From the NCBI RefSeq assembly GCF_964275005.1, contig NC_092696.1:29285953-29349952 (forward strand): 64,000 nucleotides of DNA, written 5' to 3'. Within the stretch, counting starts at the first letter, position 1. Each line of letters begins with the position of its first letter. The translations under genes and the position numbers were made by a program. Below the pieces are notes generated by a model. That model searched no databases and was not told the origin of the DNA. It saw nothing but the letters and a program-made list of their open reading frames with translations. This DNA is from Diadema setosum. Lineage: Eukaryota; Echinodermata; Echinoidea; Diadematoida; Diadematidae. Shown one piece after another: positions 62,901-64,000 of this stretch.

Positions 62901-63926
62901 AAAGTAACACAAAGCGATCCTAATAAAAAGTGGGTCCCACCGTATATTACGGCCGCTATTTTGGATAAAGATATCTCAGCCATTTCAAAACCAAATTTCA
63001 TCAAATGAATGTTGAATCCGTCTTGGATTTATATGCTCTTTCATATTTCATAAGAGGTTTCTCAATATCTCATCAACAAAGCTTAGAAATCCGAAATTAG
63101 GTTTCAACCAAAACTTAACGATCCCTTTAAAGTACTGTTGCCAATTTACAGTCTGGACTACCTTGGTACTGGTTACCACAGTCAACTAATCCCTTGTGGT
63201 TGATGAAATAACTAGAACTTGAGCTCTATGGATGAGGCCACTCATCCATTGTTGGATTATGGACTTGGTCAGGGGGATTACCTCCAGGGATTAACTTAAT
63301 CCACTCGAGGGCTTCCAACAGTGAAAGATGGGAAGCCATTTTCTCTTCATTGTCCTCCCCTTTCCTTTACCTCTTTTTCTGGCTTTTAACCATTCCATGT
63401 CAATGAGTCACACATGCACACATTTCACACAAAAACCTATGGACAGGAAATGAATGTGCATGCACAGGGTTAAAGGTCCTGTTTACTTTTGGGAACAGTG
63501 ATTTAAACATTTTTGAAGTTATGACATTTAATGCATATGTGTAGGTCTGTTGTACCAAAAAACATCTCATCATATAGAGGTGAATTTTCTTTTCACAATA
63601 AAGCCTAAAATATAAGGAGATAACCGTATTTTCTCAATAAACCCTAACTGTTAGACGGTTTAATCTCGAAGCATTCTTATTCAAACTATTTGTTCACATT
63701 TTGTGTATTTAACAATACTTAACATCGATTATATGGATTTAATTTTTTTAATTTTTACAGTGGTTGTTTCTATCCCTCACTCACATTTTAGAACTATTTT
63801 AAAGCATTCATGCTGGGTTTTTGTTTCATCTGCAAACGGTAAATTATGCCTTTAACTTACGAAGAAGATGAAGTTGAAAATGAACATGAGGATCTTGATG
63901 ATCCGTGCGCAACCTTCGACGGCCAT
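56946..63926 (-). CDS. Tetraspanin A (six-cysteine, CD63/CD151-like), six coding exons
   Basis: Four-pass membrane scaffold protein of 234 codons that, like other tetraspanins, would organise partner proteins in plasma-membrane or endosomal microdomains. Coding exons are 63861-63926, 61666-61857, 59950-60120, 59439-59579, 58557-58640 and 56946-56996, all phase 0 with GT-AG introns. The start MAVEGCARIIK has a good ATGG context and matches the family N terminus. TM1 is about residues 13-35, TM2 53-72 followed by GCCGAVKEN (72-80), TM3 82-107, and TM4 203-229. The large loop (about 108-202) carries C146-C147-G, PDSCC (C172, C173), C180 and C192, a complete six-cysteine set. Possible N-glycosylation sites are N128, N150 and N159. 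The family assignment is firm; the exact vertebrate orthologue is not. Exon 6 has an alternative at 55810-55863. Gene B lies downstream on the same strand with the same exon plan. Confidence 0.94.
58862..58925 (-). repeat. tRNA-like B-box relic (SINE fragment)
   Basis: On the minus strand GGTAGAGGTCACAGGTTCAAATCC has a good polymerase III B box, but there is no convincing A box. Probably a decayed SINE head in intron 4 of tetraspanin A. Confidence 0.3.
59700..59875 (-). mobile_element. tRNA-derived SINE in tetraspanin A intron 3
   Basis: On the minus strand GTAGCATAGTGGAGAAGACACC (A-box region) and GAGATTGATGCCC (B-box region) lie at tRNA spacing. They are followed by CCCAGGTGTATGAATGCACC, which resembles the conserved central part of several animal SINE families. 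Same strand as the gene. Confidence 0.5.
61095..61471. mobile_element. MITE-5 copy 1, 377 bp
   Basis: Ends TTAAAGGTCCTGTTTACC and the complement of GGTAAATTATGCCTTTAA. It lies in intron 2 of tetraspanin A, same orientation as the copy 2.4 kb away in intron 1. Confidence 0.85.
62111..62363. mobile_element. MITE-1 copy 4, inverted, 253 bp
   Basis: Full-length but in the opposite orientation to copies 1-3, in intron 1 of tetraspanin A. The internal frame changes once relative to copies 1 and 3. Confidence 0.88.
62745..63130. mobile_element. MITE-2 copy 4, diverged
   Basis: GTAGTATTGGTGAAGATGAGG at the left, facing GATATCTCAGCCATTTC motifs, and CCCTTTAA at the right match MITE-2. Its left end is eroded. 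It lies in intron 1 of tetraspanin A. Confidence 0.7.
63470..63855. mobile_element. MITE-5 copy 2, abutting the exon 1 donor of tetraspanin A
   Basis: Begins TTAAAGGTCCTGTTTAC and ends GGTAAATTATGCCTTTAA at 63855. The last base of the element is position +6 of the exon 1 splice donor (GTAAGT, complement of 63855-63860). Aligned to copy 1 over its full length by eye. Confidence 0.87.
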
Positions 63927-63957
63927 GTTGTCTGTGGTGTGTGGGTGCTACTTTCTG
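63927..63957 (-). other. Tetraspanin A 5' UTR segment with likely splice acceptor
   Basis: Directly upstream of the gene A ATG the minus strand reads CACAGACAAC, and about 31 nt upstream is CTATTCAGCAG. This could be a 3' splice site, a NAGNAG pair offering two acceptors three bases apart. A spliced leader exon beyond the window edge is therefore likely. The pyrimidine tract is only moderate, so an unspliced 5' UTR is possible. Confidence 0.4.
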
Positions 63958-64000
63958 CTGAATAGAACGAGTGAATCTGTCGGAGCAAGAACAGGCAAAA

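Overview
The window looks like genome sequence from a marine invertebrate, most likely an echinoderm. It is AT-rich, full of short terminal-inverted-repeat elements (MITEs), AT/AAT/GAT microsatellites and TACATGTA-type sequence, and its few genes are split into small exons. The phylum is an inference; no sequence search was possible.

Only two complete protein-coding genes can be supported, both tetraspanins on the minus strand, head to tail. Gene A (exons from 63926 down to 56946, with an extra terminal exon at 55810-55863) and gene B (39573 down to 30917) have the same six-exon, all phase-0 plan. Exons 2, 4 and 5 have identical lengths in both (192, 141 and 84 nt). Both encode four membrane segments and a six-cysteine large loop of the CCG...PDSCC...C...GC type seen in CD63/CD151-like tetraspanins, so they are probably an old tandem duplication. 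The main discovery is that gene A carries two alternative terminal exons, 6a and 6b. Each re-encodes the second half of membrane segment 4 plus a different cytoplasmic tail.

Layout: 1-2.5 kb is non-coding, with ACGAACCGACG hairpins and TCTAGA-rich sequence. 2.5-3.9 kb holds a tandemly duplicated intron-plus-exon unit resembling the 3' end of a spliced transcript. 4-15 kb is mostly repeats. At 15.1 kb there is an isolated minus-strand signal-peptide exon with a perfect splice donor. 15.8-30.9 kb is MITEs, microsatellites and possible truncated non-LTR retroelement ends. 30.9-39.6 kb is gene B. 39.6-50.3 kb is intergenic and repeat-rich, with one protein-like open frame at 42 kb. 50.3-55.8 kb is notably poor in MITEs and may be a long 3' UTR of the 6b form. 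55.8-63.9 kb is gene A; its upstream 5' exon(s) lie beyond the right edge.

About nine MITE families recur, several in two to four copies. One copy touches the exon-1 splice donor of gene A. No rRNA, functional tRNA, CRISPR array or recognisable virus-derived element was seen.
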